Source: Engraulis encrasicolus (Eukaryota; Chordata; Actinopteri; Clupeiformes; Engraulidae). From it: 64,000 nt of DNA. The stretch is taken from NCBI RefSeq assembly GCF_034702125.1, contig NC_085865.1, positions 29,009,059 through 29,073,058 of the forward strand, in the 5' to 3' direction. Positions 1 to 64,000 of the stretch are shown piece by piece. Positions within the stretch are counted from its first letter, which is position 1. Every line of letters starts with the position of its first letter. The notes under the pieces were generated by a model that saw only the letters and a list, made by a program, of their open reading frames with translations, did not search any database and was not told where the DNA came from. The translations under genes and the position numbers were made by a program.

Positions 1-283
1 TTAACTGCGACTTCCAAAGCTAAAAATGAACTGTCAGTGATCCAAACTCTGCATTCCAATTGGCTACTCCTTTACTGGCATCGCTCCAAGTTAGAATATT
101 TTTTTAATCTTGAAATCCACCCACATCGCATCATTTGTACTCTCCTCACCTGTCCAGGCCTTGCTTCGCTGGAACACATAAACATTCTATTGACTTCTCT
201 TGCTGAGCGAGTAACCAGTAGCCATGTGTGTGAATGTTGCTTTCTTCTTGTTCACACACACACCTCCTGGACAGGCACAGGTA

Positions 284-530
284 TGTGAAGGTGAAAAAGT
301 GAAAGCATAACTGGGAAACTCCCCTTGTCATTGTGACACAGCACACAAGTGCACGCATTGCTCACAACAAACTTGCTTTTAGATCTCACCCTTGCCAGGG
401 GGCAGCCCCAAACCGCGCTGCAAGGGAGCAGTGCAGTGGGACGGTACCATGCTCAGGGTAACTCAGTCATGGAGGAGGGTGGTGTTTGAGCTACAAGCCA
501 GACAACCTAACTGCTTACCCATGACTGCCC
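284..530 (-). mobile_element. tRNA-derived SINE, family 1, copy 1 (degraded)
   Basis: On the minus strand it starts gggcagtcatgggtaagcag and ends in gtttcccagttatgctttc. It shares with the other three family-1 copies the internal blocks catgactgag, gagcatggtaccgtcccac and acaatgacaa. The promoter-like head is damaged here. Confidence 0.75.
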
Positions 531-617
531 ATGTGACAGTATATACCTGGATACTTGCCAGTATTTTAAGCCATGTTTCACGGACCATTGGCAGAACGTA
601 GGGTTATTTGTACTTGT

Positions 618-808
618 ATGTTTTTTTTTTATATCATTTTTTAGGGGCTTTTATGCCTTTATTTGACAGGACAGTCGAAGATGGTGACAGGAATCGAATG
701 GGACAGAGAGACGGGGGAGGATCGGAAATGACCCCGGCCGGACTCGAACCGGGGTCCCCGTGGATGGGCATGCAAGGGGGCGTAGCGCACTGCGCCACAG
801 CGCCCCCC
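618..808 (-). mobile_element. tRNA-derived SINE, family 2
   Basis: The minus strand begins gggggcgctgtggcgcagtg (A-box-like) with a B box ggttcgagtcc, then a ggtcatttcc body. It ends ctgtcctgtcaaataaaggc, followed by an A-rich tail (T run 618-627 on the plus strand). This is a common teleost SINE form. Confidence 0.8.
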
Positions 809-889
809 TTGTATGGGTTTTTAACCCGCAACCAAGATCAACTCCTGAACCATTAGCTGGCAGCTGTGCGTTTCTGTAACAGCTGATGA

Positions 890-13314
<12,425 letters not shown>

Positions 13315-14170
13315 AGCCTCCCTCACCCCCCATATCCACGCTCACCCCACCATCCTGCGACCCACCCCCCACAGCCCAGCTCTTCTTCCTCCACCCCCAC
13401 GGGCCCTCACACCATCCCCCTCTCCAGCCCCCTTCTTCTGCCACACCCCTCCACATCCTACTCCCCGTCAGCTCCACTCACCAAATGGAAGAAAAAAAGA
13501 AAAGAAAAAAAAAAACAAGCAAAAAAGAATTGCACAGATATTTACCAATGTACATAAGCTATTCTCACATTTCAAAAGAAACCAAAATCTTAATCCACAG
13601 CCTCATGTTTTAACGACTTTTAAAGCCACCGCTGGACCCCTCCACCCCACCCCCCCACTCTAGCCTGGCACCCCACTCCTCTCCGCTCCCATAGCTGTGA
13701 TTATGCAAAGCAAAACGCTCCTCTGCTTCTCCTAAAAGGACAAACCAGAAAACAGACCACCGCCGCCACTACCACCCCAGCCCCGCTTGTCCTTGTATTG
13801 GGTGTGTGTGAGCGACATATTCTGTGTGTGTGTGTGTGTGTGTGTGTGTCTGCGTGTGTGCACGTGGGAAAGTGAGGGAGTGCAAAATAGAGTTATCTAT
13901 CTCATTGCGTGGCTCTAGTTTTATAGAGCGGCCAAGAGATTCTTGATTGACAGCTGGGCTGGTTGCTACTGCTGCAGTGGTGCCACGCCCTCCCAGCAGT
14001 ATTCAACACCGCACTGAGGGGGGTGTCTCTGAATGTGCGATGAAACGTGTCTGTCTGTGTGTGTGTGTGTGTGTGTGTGTGCGTAGCAATTATCCAACTT
14101 TTTTGTGTGTGTGTGTTTGTGAGAGGAAAGTTGTGCGAAGGTGAATGTACAGCTCTGAGGTGGCCTTACT

Positions 14171-14319
<149 letters not shown>

Positions 14320-14695
14320 CATCCCCAGCTGTGTCAAGCAGGTGCTCTTGTACGTGTGTGTGTGCGTGTGTGCATACTGTCCTCTTCTTGTCCCTGCTTT
14401 GGTTGTGTCTGCGTTAATATTGTTGAAGGCGTCCTGTACCCAACATGGTCAGGATACTAACTTTAAAAGCACTGTCTGAAAATGCAAGCATTATGTATAC
14501 AGCAGCGTCTTCAATGCAAGAATACACTACACACACACACACACCCACACACACCAAAGAACTTTTTAACCAGGGGCTTCTGAAGGGGACATGTGATGTT
14601 TGAGATGTCTGCTTTGACCCTGAGGTCATGATCAATGACCTCTGAACTTCTGTCTCACTGCGCTCTTATTGTGTTGTCCTATAGCAGCAAACGCA

Positions 14696-14732
<37 letters not shown>

Positions 14733-15030
14733 TCTCTTGCCTGCGACCATGCATACACCCAGAGCAGTAAATGTGCCTGTTGTCCAAGCCACCGCTTTCT
14801 GCTTCTCTTCCTCACCCCCACCTCAACGCAAAAAGGAGTCTCGTTGGTTGTTTTAAAAAAAAAAGATTGTCCTCCTTCCTCTGCCCGTCTCGTCGTCTGA
14901 ACTGTGAATCGGCAGTCGTGGCCAGAAACATCCAACCCCCCGAAGACAACCCTCCTCTCTGCAATTTCTCTCTCTCTCACTCTCTCTCTTTCTCTCTCTC
15001 TCGTGGCAAGCCTTTGAGGCCTGGCAGGAG

Positions 15031-15216
<186 letters not shown>

Positions 15217-15883
15217 TCCTGATGTCTCCTCTGCATGTATCCACTGGCCTTAGTCTGGCCAGACATCCTTCCTTGATCGCTTACAAGCCAACAGACAATG
15301 GCGACAACCACCAGGAGTCATGCTCTTTTTTTTGGCCCTCTTGGAAAACAAACAAAAAAAGATGACAAACTACAAACGATTGTAAGAGGAGGACAACTTC
15401 TCCCCCATTGGGTCAAGGTGCCTGAACTGCCTCTTGCTCCAGCCCCTTTGTTTCTGACTTTGCAGATGCCACCCCACCCCACCATCTACTATCCCCCCTT
15501 GCTCCCAACACATGCAGTCTCACATCCTCTCAGAACTCAGTGTAACATATCAGCTGTAGATAGACACTGTACAGACTGACCCCCTTTGCTGGAGATGATG
15601 TGTATAAAGTATTAATTTTTAATCTGCTTTACCCATTTTAATGGATTGATTTTTTTTTGTTTTTTGTTTTGACTGACTGACTGACTGATTGGGTTGAATG
15701 CATTGAGACAAAATAAGATGATGAAGAAAAAAACCCACACAAAACAAATCGGTGGGGGAGGTGCGCTGTGCTCAGGATTCACCAAAACCCTGTTGGCTGT
15801 CTAAATCTGTTGGGAGTGATTTTATTTTATTTTATTTTTTTGTTTCTGTTTTGGTTGGATCTGCCTGTGGAAGACATGTACTT

Positions 15884-15889
15884 AATAAA
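15884..15889 (+). promoter_or_regulatory. wwp1: Probable wwp1 polyadenylation signal
   Basis: AATAAA in cttaataaatgtgtc, followed by a T/G-rich stretch (tagtctttcctctcttgcctttgcttgt) typical downstream of a cleavage site. It is the best candidate before the convergent rmdn1 gene. Confidence 0.6.
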
Positions 15890-16352
15890 TGTGTCCGACC
15901 AGCCTAGTCTTTCCTCTCTTGCCTTTGCTTGTATGGAGCAGGGTGATCGCAGTGCTTAAGGACACACTTTGTTTTTAGCAATGATCGGTTCTGAGGGTAG
16001 TCCAGAGAGCATTGAAAATAAGCTATTTTTTAAAGAATGTTTGCTATGTCTGATGTGATCAGTTCCTTTTTTATAGTGGTATCTAACTTAAGTTGGGTGA
16101 GTCTTTGATGTACTAACACACCCAGTGTATCCCCAGCCCTGAGCAAATAATAACTCATCATTCAAGGTCCCTGTGGCTTTGTGGTTTACAAATCTCTGGG
16201 TTAACTTGGCTTGTTTTGTAACTAAACCACATTTTGGCATATGCTGCTGATGGAGCAAAACAGTGAAGGACAATACAGTTTGTCAAGGTCATGAATGTTC
16301 TTTTGGTGTCATCACAGAGTACTATGAAAACAGGTATTACAAAACTATGATT

Positions 16353-16358
16353 TTTATT
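16353..16358 (-). promoter_or_regulatory. rmdn1: Probable rmdn1 polyadenylation signal
   Basis: TTTATT on the plus strand is AATAAA on the minus strand, about 165 bases past the rmdn1 stop codon. It lies about 460 bases from the wwp1 signal, so the two genes converge tail to tail. Confidence 0.6.
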
Positions 16359-16521
16359 ATACATTTGGAGAACATTTTTAGTATTGAGTAAGTATTAAGC
16401 ACTTTTGGAAAACAAACAAACAAACATTAAGGCAGATTTACACAAAATCATCCCAGCTATCCAAATCTCAGTGGCCAATGCCAAGTGGTCAGTGTATGCC
16501 TGATGCTCTTCTGTTGAGACA

Positions 16522-26243
<9,722 letters not shown>

Positions 26244-28115
26244 GACTTCACAAGCTACCACTAAAACTACTAGCTGAAGACAGGACACCTCTCAGCCTAG
26301 TGTTGACAGTCCGTGGCCGTCAGGAGGCGTTCGTGAACTGCAACGCCCACTGCGGTCAGCTGTTCTTCCGATCTTTTAACTAAAGTTTTGTTCAACGTGT
26401 TGTTGAACATAAATCACACTTTACCATAGATTGTTTACGTTCTATGCATTTTACATTGATGACGGTTCTTTATGATAACGCTAGTGGCATGAGTAACGTG
26501 TTTCCTTGCACGTGTGGAATCAGTTCGTTGTTACTTAGTTCCGCAGTCAAAACCATGTTTCAGTACCCTCTTTTGATGTCCCGTTTGTTAAAAAAAAAAA
26601 AAAAACTATAATGAGTCGTTCACCTACTGTAATACTGAGAATAAAATGCACACCATCCAAATACCGGTAGTAGGCTCTGTGTCTATAATATTCAAGTCAA
26701 TGATCTCCCAAGCAACCCGCAGCAGAAGTTGGATTCATGCATGTTGTACGAAAAGTGCTGTGGAAAATGAATGCTATCCAGTAATGCTATCAGATGCGAT
26801 CAATGGGAGTGAAAAGATGTGGCTTGTTCACAGACTAAATGGTCTGGGTGCCGTCTTCTAGAAACATTGCACCAGTATCGTTGAGTTCGTCATATACTTT
26901 TTTTTACAGCTTGTGTTTCTATTCTATCTGTTCGAAACTCCGCCTTTGTACATTCCAGCCCAGCCCAATTTATGACATCATCAGGGGTACCATTTACGAC
27001 ACCGTGAGCAGAAGCAGGGCAGTTGTCATATTTTCCAGCTATTTTCAGGCGATCCTGACCAATTTAACAGGTACGTGTGGGCATGCATGTGTCTAAGTTT
27101 ATTTATTTTTATATTAACATAGTTGTTGTAGGTTAAGTGCTGAAATGGTAAATGTGTGGATTGCAATCCTGTTTGTCTCTCGTTTCGAAGCTAATGTTTA
27201 CGTGCCACCTATGGCAACGCGAAATCTTAATATGTTTCTTAGTTCTATTAAATAGTTTTGATATTTCGTTCTTATTTACTAACTTGTACAAATGACTGCG
27301 TCGGATTACAGCAACTTCACGTTTCTCTTTCCCCTAACTTCTTCACTCGAATCGTAGCTTATGTTTCGTGCTTTGGATTTGACAGTCTTTGAGGTAGGGA
27401 CAACATTCGCCAACCATACTTCAGTCGAATGTAAAGAACATTACAGATCCACGTGCCTGTAGGTCTACTGTGGTTGTTGATATTTGCATCCAGATGTTGA
27501 TTATTATCACATCCATGATCAACACAAGAAATTGCCCTTTTCATGTCAAAACAGTGAAAAGCTATCTACTGTCTACCACCACCACCACCACCATTAGCCT
27601 ACCACTGTGTTACTACTAGGCTACTACGACCACTACTAATCCTACTAGGCCTACTAAGCTACTGTCACAACCATTGAGAGTAGGCCTAAATAGGTTACAA
27701 CTACTACCAGAGATTCTGGTCTCTCTGCTACTACTGCAAACCTAGTGGGCCACCTGTAAGAAAGCGCATGAATAGAGCTACTGTGGCAGTAAAACGTATA
27801 TTGTCAAAAGATGATTGCTCAGTGACATGGACAGTTAAAGGATCTGCTGTCATCCATGGCATGTGCTGATGGATTTGTGTGAGTCATTTCGTGTGAGACC
27901 AATGACTGTACTGTAGGCTATAGTCAATAGTCTAGCTGTTTAAGTGTCCAGTTTTGGAGAGTGGAGAGAATGGAAAACATGTGTATATTGTTTTGTTTAT
28001 TGTTTTTTGGCGTCATGTGTATCAGTGTTGTGTATGTGGTAGCTATGTATGTCCAAGACAAATTTCCTTCGGGACCATTCAAAAGAATCTTGAATCTGTT
28101 GTTGGCAATAGGTAG
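26244..28115. other. Divergent intergenic region, rmdn1 / cpne3
   Basis: The two start codons are 1.9 kb apart and point away from each other. Sequence just upstream of rmdn1 (about 26160-26360) is locally CpG-rich, fitting a promoter. No TATA box is convincing. A 5' UTR exon of cpne3 could end at gtacgt near 27070, because the coding exon starts after an acceptor (ggtag before gctATG), but this is a guess. Short trinucleotide runs (ccaccaccacc) occur near 27580. Confidence 0.4.
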
Positions 28116-28118
28116 GCT

Positions 28119-46558
<18,440 letters not shown>

Positions 46559-46652
46559 ACTTCTCAACAGCCAATTAAAACGCCACATGCAGAGACCACG
46601 TCCATTGTGAGCTGTCAGTCAAACTGTTCTCCTCTCCAAGCCTCTGCAGCCT

Positions 46653-46777
<125 letters not shown>

Positions 46778-47248
46778 TCCCCTTCATATAGCCCAAATGT
46801 TAGGGGAAAGCTAGGATGAATGAAATGCCTACCTAGAGTCCCTTACAAGACTGTAATTTGTCCTCAAATACTGTTGTTGGCTCCTATAGAAGTTTTCCAA
46901 ATTCTCAGGCACAATATGAGCAACTCCCCAAGTGCCAATATGTTTAACAGTATTATTATGTTGATTATACAATATGCTTAAGCTATATTCCTAGGACGCT
47001 ATACATTGACATGCCATTAGCAGGCGTTTTGGCAGATGAACGTGTGTGTGTAAAATTGACGTCAGAAAAGAAACAGCAGCGTTTTCTTCATCACATGTCC
47101 ACTTCATCCTGGCTCTCCTCAGTACAAACAAATGGAACACAGCCTTAATGCATCACTGTCATCCTCTGAGCTACTTGGACTGTTATTCTTCTAGCTGGGT
47201 TATTAAAACTGGAGGTGCTAATTTCTCTTGTAGGGAAAAGACTGCACT

Positions 47249-47375
<127 letters not shown>

Positions 47376-49177
47376 TCTCTCTCTCTTTGGCTTCTTGTGT
47401 AAATAGCAATCGCATTTGTATAGTAAATTGTCATAGATAACTGCAAACAGGAAGACCTCAATGTTACTTCAAGTGCTTTAGCATGTGCATAACGCTAACT
47501 CTCAGGCTTACTTACGTACCTACCAAAGTTTCCCGAAATTCCTATGAGCACAAGAAGCAAACATCCCCTAAAGTATAGAGTTGGGCAAAAGTTGTTTGAG
47601 TTTACAGAGTTTTTAAAAAATGTTTGTGGACCTGGTTCATTGAAAGTTGGAGTTAGTTGTGCGATTTGGAGACCAAGTAAAAAGCAGGGACTTTATAAGC
47701 TGCTATGTCTGTTGATCAGTCCGTTGCAAACTGATTTTCTTCTTGGCGGGTTTGCATGCCAAGTAGGTCTGTTGACCTATGTGGAAAGACCATACCTTGA
47801 CCAAGATGTAGCCACCTTTTTACACAGACGATCTCATATTCCATCACCTAGTGCTTAGCTAGCATCTTTTATACAATAGTGCGGAATCAGCAGTATGTAA
47901 CATTTAGCCTGCTGGCTGAAGTTCATCTTTCGCATGGCATGCAGGTAGGCTATGGCATGGCATGCTGCACCACTCTGTTACAAAGCAGATACGGGCGAGA
48001 TAAGAGCGTTGTAAATGAGCTATCTCTGATGTGGAAGTCCTACATGAACATAGAGCAGCAGTGGCTTACAAAATAATAAATGGGATCAAATGAAGTATTT
48101 TGTCAGTCATCAGGTTGTAATGGTCAAACATTTCAGTTCTATGTGTTTACTGCTGCCCAGTTGGTCCAATGTTTAGGTCCCGCTTTGCCACCTCATTTCC
48201 AGGATTTTTCAGTTCAGGACTATGTCTAGTGATTGACATACATTATGCAACAATCCCCAGTAAACAAAAAGAGTAGAGCTAGTCCTAGACCTAGATTCGA
48301 ATCTGCTGGAACTTGGTAGCCACCCAGTGGATGGAGAAGGGACACTTTTGATATTTTCAGTGCTGCTGCAATCTTAAGTACAGCATTGATGTAGCAGTAT
48401 AACAGCACATGCACTTAAAAGTGACCTAATTGTTTGTTTATGATACCCACTCCTCTTGGGAAACAAGTGTACAGTACACAGGTCCAATAACTAGACGATC
48501 TCTGTCGAAAAGCCATATCATGTCTGATTAGCCAAGGAGTTCACAATTAAATAGCAAAGTCAATAAATAGTAGTGTGTTTTTGTAATAAAATAGACATCT
48601 GTGATGAGAATTGAGACGTTGACCATAGTTGAGAAGATAATGTCATGTAAAGTACTGTCAAGCAAATGAGTTTAAAGAAATATATTACTTTTCAGATAAC
48701 TTAGCTGCTTACCCTTTTATTAGCACTTTGTCACTCCAGAATTGGGAAACTTTCTCAATCATACAAATGGCCTTGTGTATATATCTTTCAGATGTATTTA
48801 CTTATATCCTCTCTAGTATCACGCCCTTGTCCTAATGTAATAGATGCCAAAGTTTCATCTCAGTATTAATTTGTTCGTTTTAGTGCTTTTTGCCAATTTA
48901 AATGTTATCTCATATTTTACTTGTTTCAGCATCGAATTAGTTCTGTATATATTTTATCATACATTCACTTATATTTTGTATGTGTTTTTAGCACGTGTAT
49001 TGCTGTTTTTTACTAAGAGTATCTGTCAAGCAGAGGGAAAGACATCATAAAACACCTCTCCTTCTCTTCTGTTTACACACACACACACGCACACGTGCGC
49101 GCACACACGCGCACACACACACACACACACACACCAGGGCTTGACATTAACCTTTTCACCCACCGGCCACTGTGGCT

Positions 49178-52209
<3,032 letters not shown>

Positions 52210-52210
52210 A

Positions 52211-52292
52211 GCGAACAACGCGTTTCGCCTAGTGCATCTTCAGGTTTGAAATAGAAAGAGCGAACTCAAAGATGCACTTGGCGAAACATGTT
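52211..52292. repeat. Short inverted repeat after the tandem duplication
   Basis: Gaacaacgcgtttcgcctag and, inverted, gaacaacatgtttcgccaag form arms of about 30 bases that include gatgcact, around a short spacer. Confidence 0.65.
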
Positions 52293-54812
52293 GTTCGTGA
52301 GAAAGAGAGACACTAAAGAACATTATCCAGTGGGCAATGTTTAATGAACTTTTTACATATTGATAAGATTGTTAAGACGGTCATCAATTTGAGATCTTAT
52401 TAATCTTTTCAAATATAAATAATTTAGACTAAACAAAAGGTCCATGTTATTCCCTGAATGTGCATGGAAAACGCTGAAATTCCATGACTTTCCATGACTG
52501 GAAACACCTCTGTTGCATTTCCATGATATTCCAGGAATTCTATGACCAGTAGGAACCTTGGGTACATTTATCATACAGCTTCTTACATAGGGTTGAATTG
52601 GGTCAACTAAGGCCAACCTGGTTGGGATTTCCAAGTACCCTAAGTGCTACTGAATGGTGACTCGTTGCCACAGGAGTCATATGACCATGACTTGGCACTG
52701 TAGAGGGCAAAAATGTATCATTTAACACCAAAACGACAAACAATCACAAAGATCAAACTTCATGATGATGTCAGATGTCTCTTCATTTCCAACAATCAGA
52801 CTTTGGTCTCTTCAGGTGATTTTGTAACTGACAGATGCATGACAGATTTTCAGATAAGAAACTTTCCATAACTGGGATGAGTTTGTGATGCATGAGTTGC
52901 GGTGGTGCTGGGTAAATTTCTCAGCGTGACCATACTCAATATTTCCAATGTTGGTGACTCACCTTCATAGGGCAGTGGTTAAATGACTCATTAGGCTACT
53001 CTAAAAAGTGACTGGTGACTCGCAACATTTCCGAGCTGAATGAATCCTCATGGTGACATTAAAAGATGGTATTATAGGCATATGTACAGCTGTGAACATA
53101 CACATCTATTGTAGAGGAATGTAAATGACAGCTCATGTCTAAAATTAAAGTAAGAATTGAGAAACCGAATTGACAGAATTGAGCAAACCGAACACCAACT
53201 GAAACAGAGATTTCGACAGAAATGATTGTACTTTTTGTATGAACTGAGTGGTCCATATAGGCAGGGCTGCTGACAGCTTTGGCTGAAGTCATCTGAAAAG
53301 GCCCCCCACCCATCGTGAGGACCCAATTATGGACCCACCATCTCCCTGGGCCTTAGACAGCTGACACCTTTGTCCGCCCTTGTTGGCTTCTCTGCATATG
53401 GGAACTGTAAACATGCACTACACTGGTTTGAAACATTAGTAAGCTTTATCTTCACAGTAGATAAGACATGTCTATATTTATGAAAACCGTCAGCCATTTG
53501 GCCCATAGATGCCAATTACTGTTATCTGAAGAGCAGAGGCATTTGGGCGCTTAGATAAGGGCAGTAGGACATAGAACATGGCACAATAAGTAAATAAATA
53601 TAGAGGCCTACATGTAGATATGATGTAGCCTAAAATGTAAAATTTCTAAATTCTTACTTCGTCAGGTGTGATTATTACTTGATAATTACTTATTTGATTA
53701 ATTATTTATCACTCATTCAAAATTTAAAAAGCTTCATTGTGTAATTGATTGTCAATTACAGCATGCATCAACAAGGCAAAAGTTATAATGTGTAAGCACG
53801 TAGGGACATGCATGCGGGCGCGCGCAATTACGCACGTGCGCGCACACGCAGTACACACACACACAAACGTTTATTGTGTGTATAAAAGTATTCTTCACGC
53901 ACAAAGCAGTTTTCACATAACTGTTTGACACCTAAAGCGTCCCCATAAAATGTTGAGTGTCTCCATTTCCCCGACATTAACCGCCTCTATTTGAAATCAA
54001 TGCTGCACTATATGAACAGAAATGTTACTGTAGTGCAGGGTTTTTTTTATTAGGGTGGGGAGACCGTTGATTGGGGGAAACCCAGCGGGCCTGGGAAGAA
54101 TGTTCATAGCGCAGTGCGCACGCATGGATATGAGCCAAATGGGTGTTCCACGTAGAGGGTGTGGCCAACACCATAACTGCGAGAAAACAGTGCCCTTTGA
54201 GATTTTGTCACAAACTGGCAAGACACTTGTTTAAAGTTTCAAGGGAGCCATCCTTGCAGTAAGTAGATCTACCTTCTGTAAAATGGGCAGCATCGAAATT
54301 ATTCAGTCAGAGCTGTAACATCATTATAAGAACGAAGGAAGTCGTACAGCGGTAGCGTACACATCAATTGATCCTATCCAGTCGACCAGCGAATATGCAA
54401 TACCATATGCGATATCACTATGCTAAGTTTGTTTTTGCGATTTGTAGTGAACTGTGCTGACATCTGAAGTGTTTTTCAAGAGCGATTTGGGCTATGACAT
54501 AATCACGTGACGAGCAGAAAACCGTAACTCTCACCACGGCTCTGACACATAATTCAGCCATTTGATGCAACAAGTCTGCTGTCAACAACGTCGGGCAAAT
54601 GTTAAAGCGTCACACTAGATAGGCTACACCATGGTTTTATTCGACAAGTTAACCAAAGTATAAATCAAAAAGTAGGGCGCATGGTCTGATGGAAGCCGTT
54701 GGAAATGTGATTCATTTCGGTAAAACATGGCCATCGCATGATAGAACCAGAGAATCTTTGATAGAACATGCATCTACTATGACACGTTATAGGATAATTA
54801 CAACAGAGATGA

Positions 54813-62943
<8,131 letters not shown>

Positions 62944-62979
62944 GTAAGAGTTATTCTCTGGGGTGGATTTGATTATTAG

Positions 62980-63363
62980 GACAGCCATGGGGTAGCCATG
63001 TGCCACGGAGGCCAGCAGAGCTGGGTAGTAGAACGTTCGTAAACCCCCCTCCATCAGAGGCAGACATGTGTCCCAAAGATTGCCAGTTCGACTCGCGACC
63101 CGCCAGGTTAGTGGAGGGGAGATAATTAACCAATGCTCTCCCCCATCCTCCTCCATGACTGAGGTACCCTGAGCATGGCACCATCCCACCGCACTGCTCC
63201 CTTGGGGCGCCATCGGGGGCTGCCCCATTGCACGGTGAGGCATGAATGTAATTTCGTTGTGTGCAGTGTGCAGTGAATACTTGTGTGCTGTGGAGTGCTG
63301 AATCACAATGACAATGGGAGTTGGAGTTTCCAGTCGGGCTTTCTTTGGCTTTCGCTTTCATAA
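62980..63363 (+). mobile_element. tRNA-derived SINE, family 1, copy 4
   Basis: Plus-strand copy: altered head acagccatggggtagcc, B-box-like gccagttcgactcgcgac, the gaggtaccctgagcatggca block, and tail acaatgacaatgggagttgg. It lies in the second copine, just after exon 9. Confidence 0.8.
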
Positions 63364-63520
63364 GCCTCACACAGATGCGGTAGTGCTGAAGTATCAGCCT
63401 GACCCTTAAGCCCAGTGGTATCATAACTGTAGTCCCATGCGAACTGCTGCTGTGACTGAGAGGTCACCTGTCCATGTCCCGGGTGGCTGATTGCGCAGGA
63501 AGATCTAATGGCTTACTCAT

Positions 63521-63759
63521 GGGCAGCCATGTTAATGGTTTGGCAGCTAGTCTTTGGATCAAATTTGTTGGTTCGAATCCCACCAGTAGGAAGAATGTGT
63601 TCCAACACCGGGCTGTATGCATGCATGGCTGAAGTGCACTGCCTGAGCAAGGCACTTACACTCATATTACTCTAGGGGCTCCAGTTACCATACACTGAAA
63701 TAACTGTACATTTCTTTGGATGAAAGTGTGAGCTAAGTGTAGTGTAATGCAGTGTATTG
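63521..63759 (+). mobile_element. tRNA-derived V-SINE-like element, family 3
   Basis: It starts gggcagccatgttaatggtt, with B box ttggttcgaatccc, a core gtgcactgcctgagcaaggc, and tail tttggatgaaagtgtgagct followed by tgtaatg-like repeats. The core and tail resemble fish V-SINEs as I remember them. Confidence 0.75.
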
Positions 63760-63771
63760 TTACGTTACGTA

Positions 63772-64000
63772 TAGAGATGCACCGGATGCTGATTTTTAGG
63801 ATCCTGCCGGATACCGGATCCACTCCTTAAGATCCTGCCGGATCCGGATACCGGATCCTATGAAAGGGTCGAAACACATAGCCAACTCGCACACGTGGGC
63901 CCTTTTTATTACGTTGGCGCAAACTATTTTTAAGACTCATTGACTTACTGCCACACTGCCTTCAACGGCCGCTTCCAAAGGGCTTTCACTCCATGCAGCG
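63772..64000. mobile_element. Left end of a hAT-like element, cut by the window
   Basis: Tagagatgcaccggatgctg followed by repeated ggatccggataccggatcc units resembles hAT elements with tagagatgcaccgat ends common in fish. The right end is not in the window. Confidence 0.5.

Noticed and set aside
26244..26288. Upstream in-frame ATG for rmdn1 at 26288
   Set aside because: Would add MSCLQLVVLVVACEV; the ATG at 26243 gives a more typical basic, Ser-rich start. Not excluded.
47544..47858. 104-residue frame in the intergenic region
   Set aside because: No recognised family, no splice sites or neighbours to support it.
53256..53390. Possible hAT element with cagggctgctgacag start
   Set aside because: The opposite end pairs too poorly and no target duplication was found.

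Overview
This is vertebrate DNA, almost certainly from a teleost fish. The genes are split into small exons with GT-AG introns. Dinucleotide microsatellites are extremely abundant, and the introns are full of fish-type mobile DNA: tRNA-derived SINEs, Tc1-like elements with long terminal inverted repeats, hAT, piggyBac and Tol2-like miniature elements, and an L1-like LINE fragment. The species cannot be read from the sequence.

Four protein-coding genes can be assembled exon by exon. (1) wwp1, plus strand, 922-13314: the 3' part of a NEDD4-family HECT E3 ubiquitin ligase, from WW domain 1 to the stop codon; its C2 end lies upstream of the window. (2) rmdn1, minus strand, 26243-16522: complete, ten coding exons, 304 residues. 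(3) cpne3, plus strand, 28119-46558: a complete copine with two C2 domains and a von Willebrand A domain, and two alternative last exons. (4) A second copine, plus strand, 54837 to past 62943: a tandem paralogue of gene 3 with identical exon phases, cut off by the window end after nine coding exons. The order WWP1 (+), RMDN1 (-), CPNE3 (+) is also the human chromosome 8q21 order, so this is an old syntenic block with an added tandem copine.

Layout: 1-13.3 kb wwp1 exons separated by SINEs and long CA/TG/CT tracts; 13.3-15.9 kb wwp1 3' UTR with a CT tract running into about 118 bases of almost pure C; 15.9-16.35 kb the short gap between two convergent genes; 16.5-26.2 kb rmdn1; 26.2-28.1 kb the divergent rmdn1/cpne3 promoter region; 28.1-46.6 kb cpne3; 46.6-54.8 kb intergenic DNA with a recent 1.5-kb tandem duplication; 54.8-64 kb the second copine.

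The genes do not form a pathway: they are a ubiquitin ligase, a TPR-like microtubule/mitochondrial protein and calcium-dependent phospholipid-binding proteins. No new multi-gene system was found. The most interesting observations concern exon evolution: a WW-domain exon with a triplicated 5' half and echoed 3' end, a partial echo of a copine exon, a duplicated copine terminal exon, and microsatellites or transposons directly against splice sites. A 1.66-kb inverted-repeat element and a 67-base near-perfect hairpin are also notable.
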